DNA of 13,241 nt, from contig JABEUK010000130.1 of the NCBI GenBank assembly GCA_013044425.1, forward strand, positions 1 through 13,241, given 5' to 3'. The stretch is from Thermoplasmata archaeon (GTDB lineage Archaea; Thermoplasmatota; Thermoplasmata; Lutacidiplasmatales; UBA184). The translations under genes were made by a program, and so were the position numbers. Of the stretch, positions 13,193-13,241 are shown piece by piece (positions within the stretch are counted from its first letter, which is position 1; the number at the start of each line of letters is the position of its first letter). The notes under the pieces are model-generated. The model worked only from the letters and a program-made list of their open reading frames with translations. It made no database searches and was not told where the DNA came from.

Positions 13193-13241
13193 TACGTTGG
13201 ACCAACCGCTCGAGCGAGAGCGGCAGGTCGGCGACCTCGTC
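13158..13241 (+). CDS. N-terminal start of a downstream gene (partial)
   Basis: From the ATG at 13158 the frame stays open to the window end and reads MPRPSTSAAAAS followed by TLDQPLERERQVGDLV. Third positions from 13197 on are mostly G or C, as in the real genes here. The charged LERERQ segment resembles the helical lead-in of many sensor or coiled-coil proteins, but 28 residues cannot identify a family. A TTG at 13197 is an alternative start that would avoid the 35-nt overlap with the KaiC-like gene. GAGG at 13151-13154 lies rather close to the ATG to be a ribosome-binding site. If real, it is the third gene of the KaiC-like cluster. Confidence 0.4.
   Translation, partial: MPRPSTSAAAASTLDQPLERERQVGDLV

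Noticed and set aside
13196..13206. Inverted repeat GTTGG-A-CCAAC near the right edge
   Set aside because: Only five base pairs around a single base, inside a probable coding start; no support as an operator or terminator.
13176..13241. Possible leftward gene end reading DEVADLPLSLERLVQRTS before a TGA at 13176-13178
   Set aside because: It has acceptable codon use, but the overlapping rightward frame from 13158 fits the same-strand cluster better. With 66 bases the two cannot be separated, so only the rightward one is listed, at low confidence.
1..13241. CRISPR array, insertion sequence, integrase, rRNA or attachment site
   Set aside because: No spaced direct repeats, transposase or integrase motifs, terminal inverted repeats or RNA gene signatures were seen on either strand; GC content and codon use look uniform across the window.

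Overview
This is a GC-rich, densely packed chromosomal window that reads as archaeal, most likely a high-GC member of the Thermoplasmatota. The archaeal assignment rests on gene content: a beta-CASP nuclease of the aCPSF2 type, an archaeal-type NAD kinase next to an IMPase-family phosphatase, a JAMM metalloprotease, TruD, an HTH plus tandem-CBS regulator, and KaiC/RAD55-like ATPases. It also rests on promoter layout: several starts lie about 24-34 nt from a short A/T-rich TATA-like element with no Shine-Dalgarno sequence, which is the layout of leaderless archaeal transcripts. The Thermoplasmatota assignment itself is inference from GC content and gene mix. No rRNA, tRNA, CRISPR array, insertion sequence or integrase was found, and no gene-free gap exceeds about 170 bases.

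Left part (1-4195). After the last codons of an upstream gene, the aCPSF2-type RNase points left. It is divergent from a rightward cluster: an OsmC-like protein, an IMPase/FBPase-family phosphatase (22-nt gap), NAD kinase (ATGA overlap) and a JAMM-domain protein (26-nt overlap with nadK, strong Shine-Dalgarno). The phosphatase and NAD kinase make a two-gene version of the fused NADP phosphatase/NAD kinase known from Methanocaldococcus (MJ0917), so this unit probably sets the NAD/NADP balance next to a peroxide-handling protein.

Middle part (4203-8547). A cobalamin-binding-type radical SAM enzyme runs leftward, preceded by a small Cys/His zinc-finger protein. An HTH plus two-CBS regulator is divergent from the zinc-finger gene. 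It converges on a P1 (DmpA-like) aminopeptidase-family gene, and the two stop codons share one CTAG. A divergent promoter region then leads to a small HELCH zinc-metalloprotein of unknown role.

Right part (8654-13241). A 12-helix MFS transporter with an odd, frame-ambiguous C-terminal tail overlaps truD (tRNA pseudouridine-13 synthase). Two overlapping KaiC/RAD55-family genes follow. The first has lost both the P-loop lysine and the catalytic Glu pair, while the second keeps both. A further rightward gene appears to start inside the end of the second and runs off the window. The inactive/active ATPase pair with a following gene is the most system-like arrangement here.
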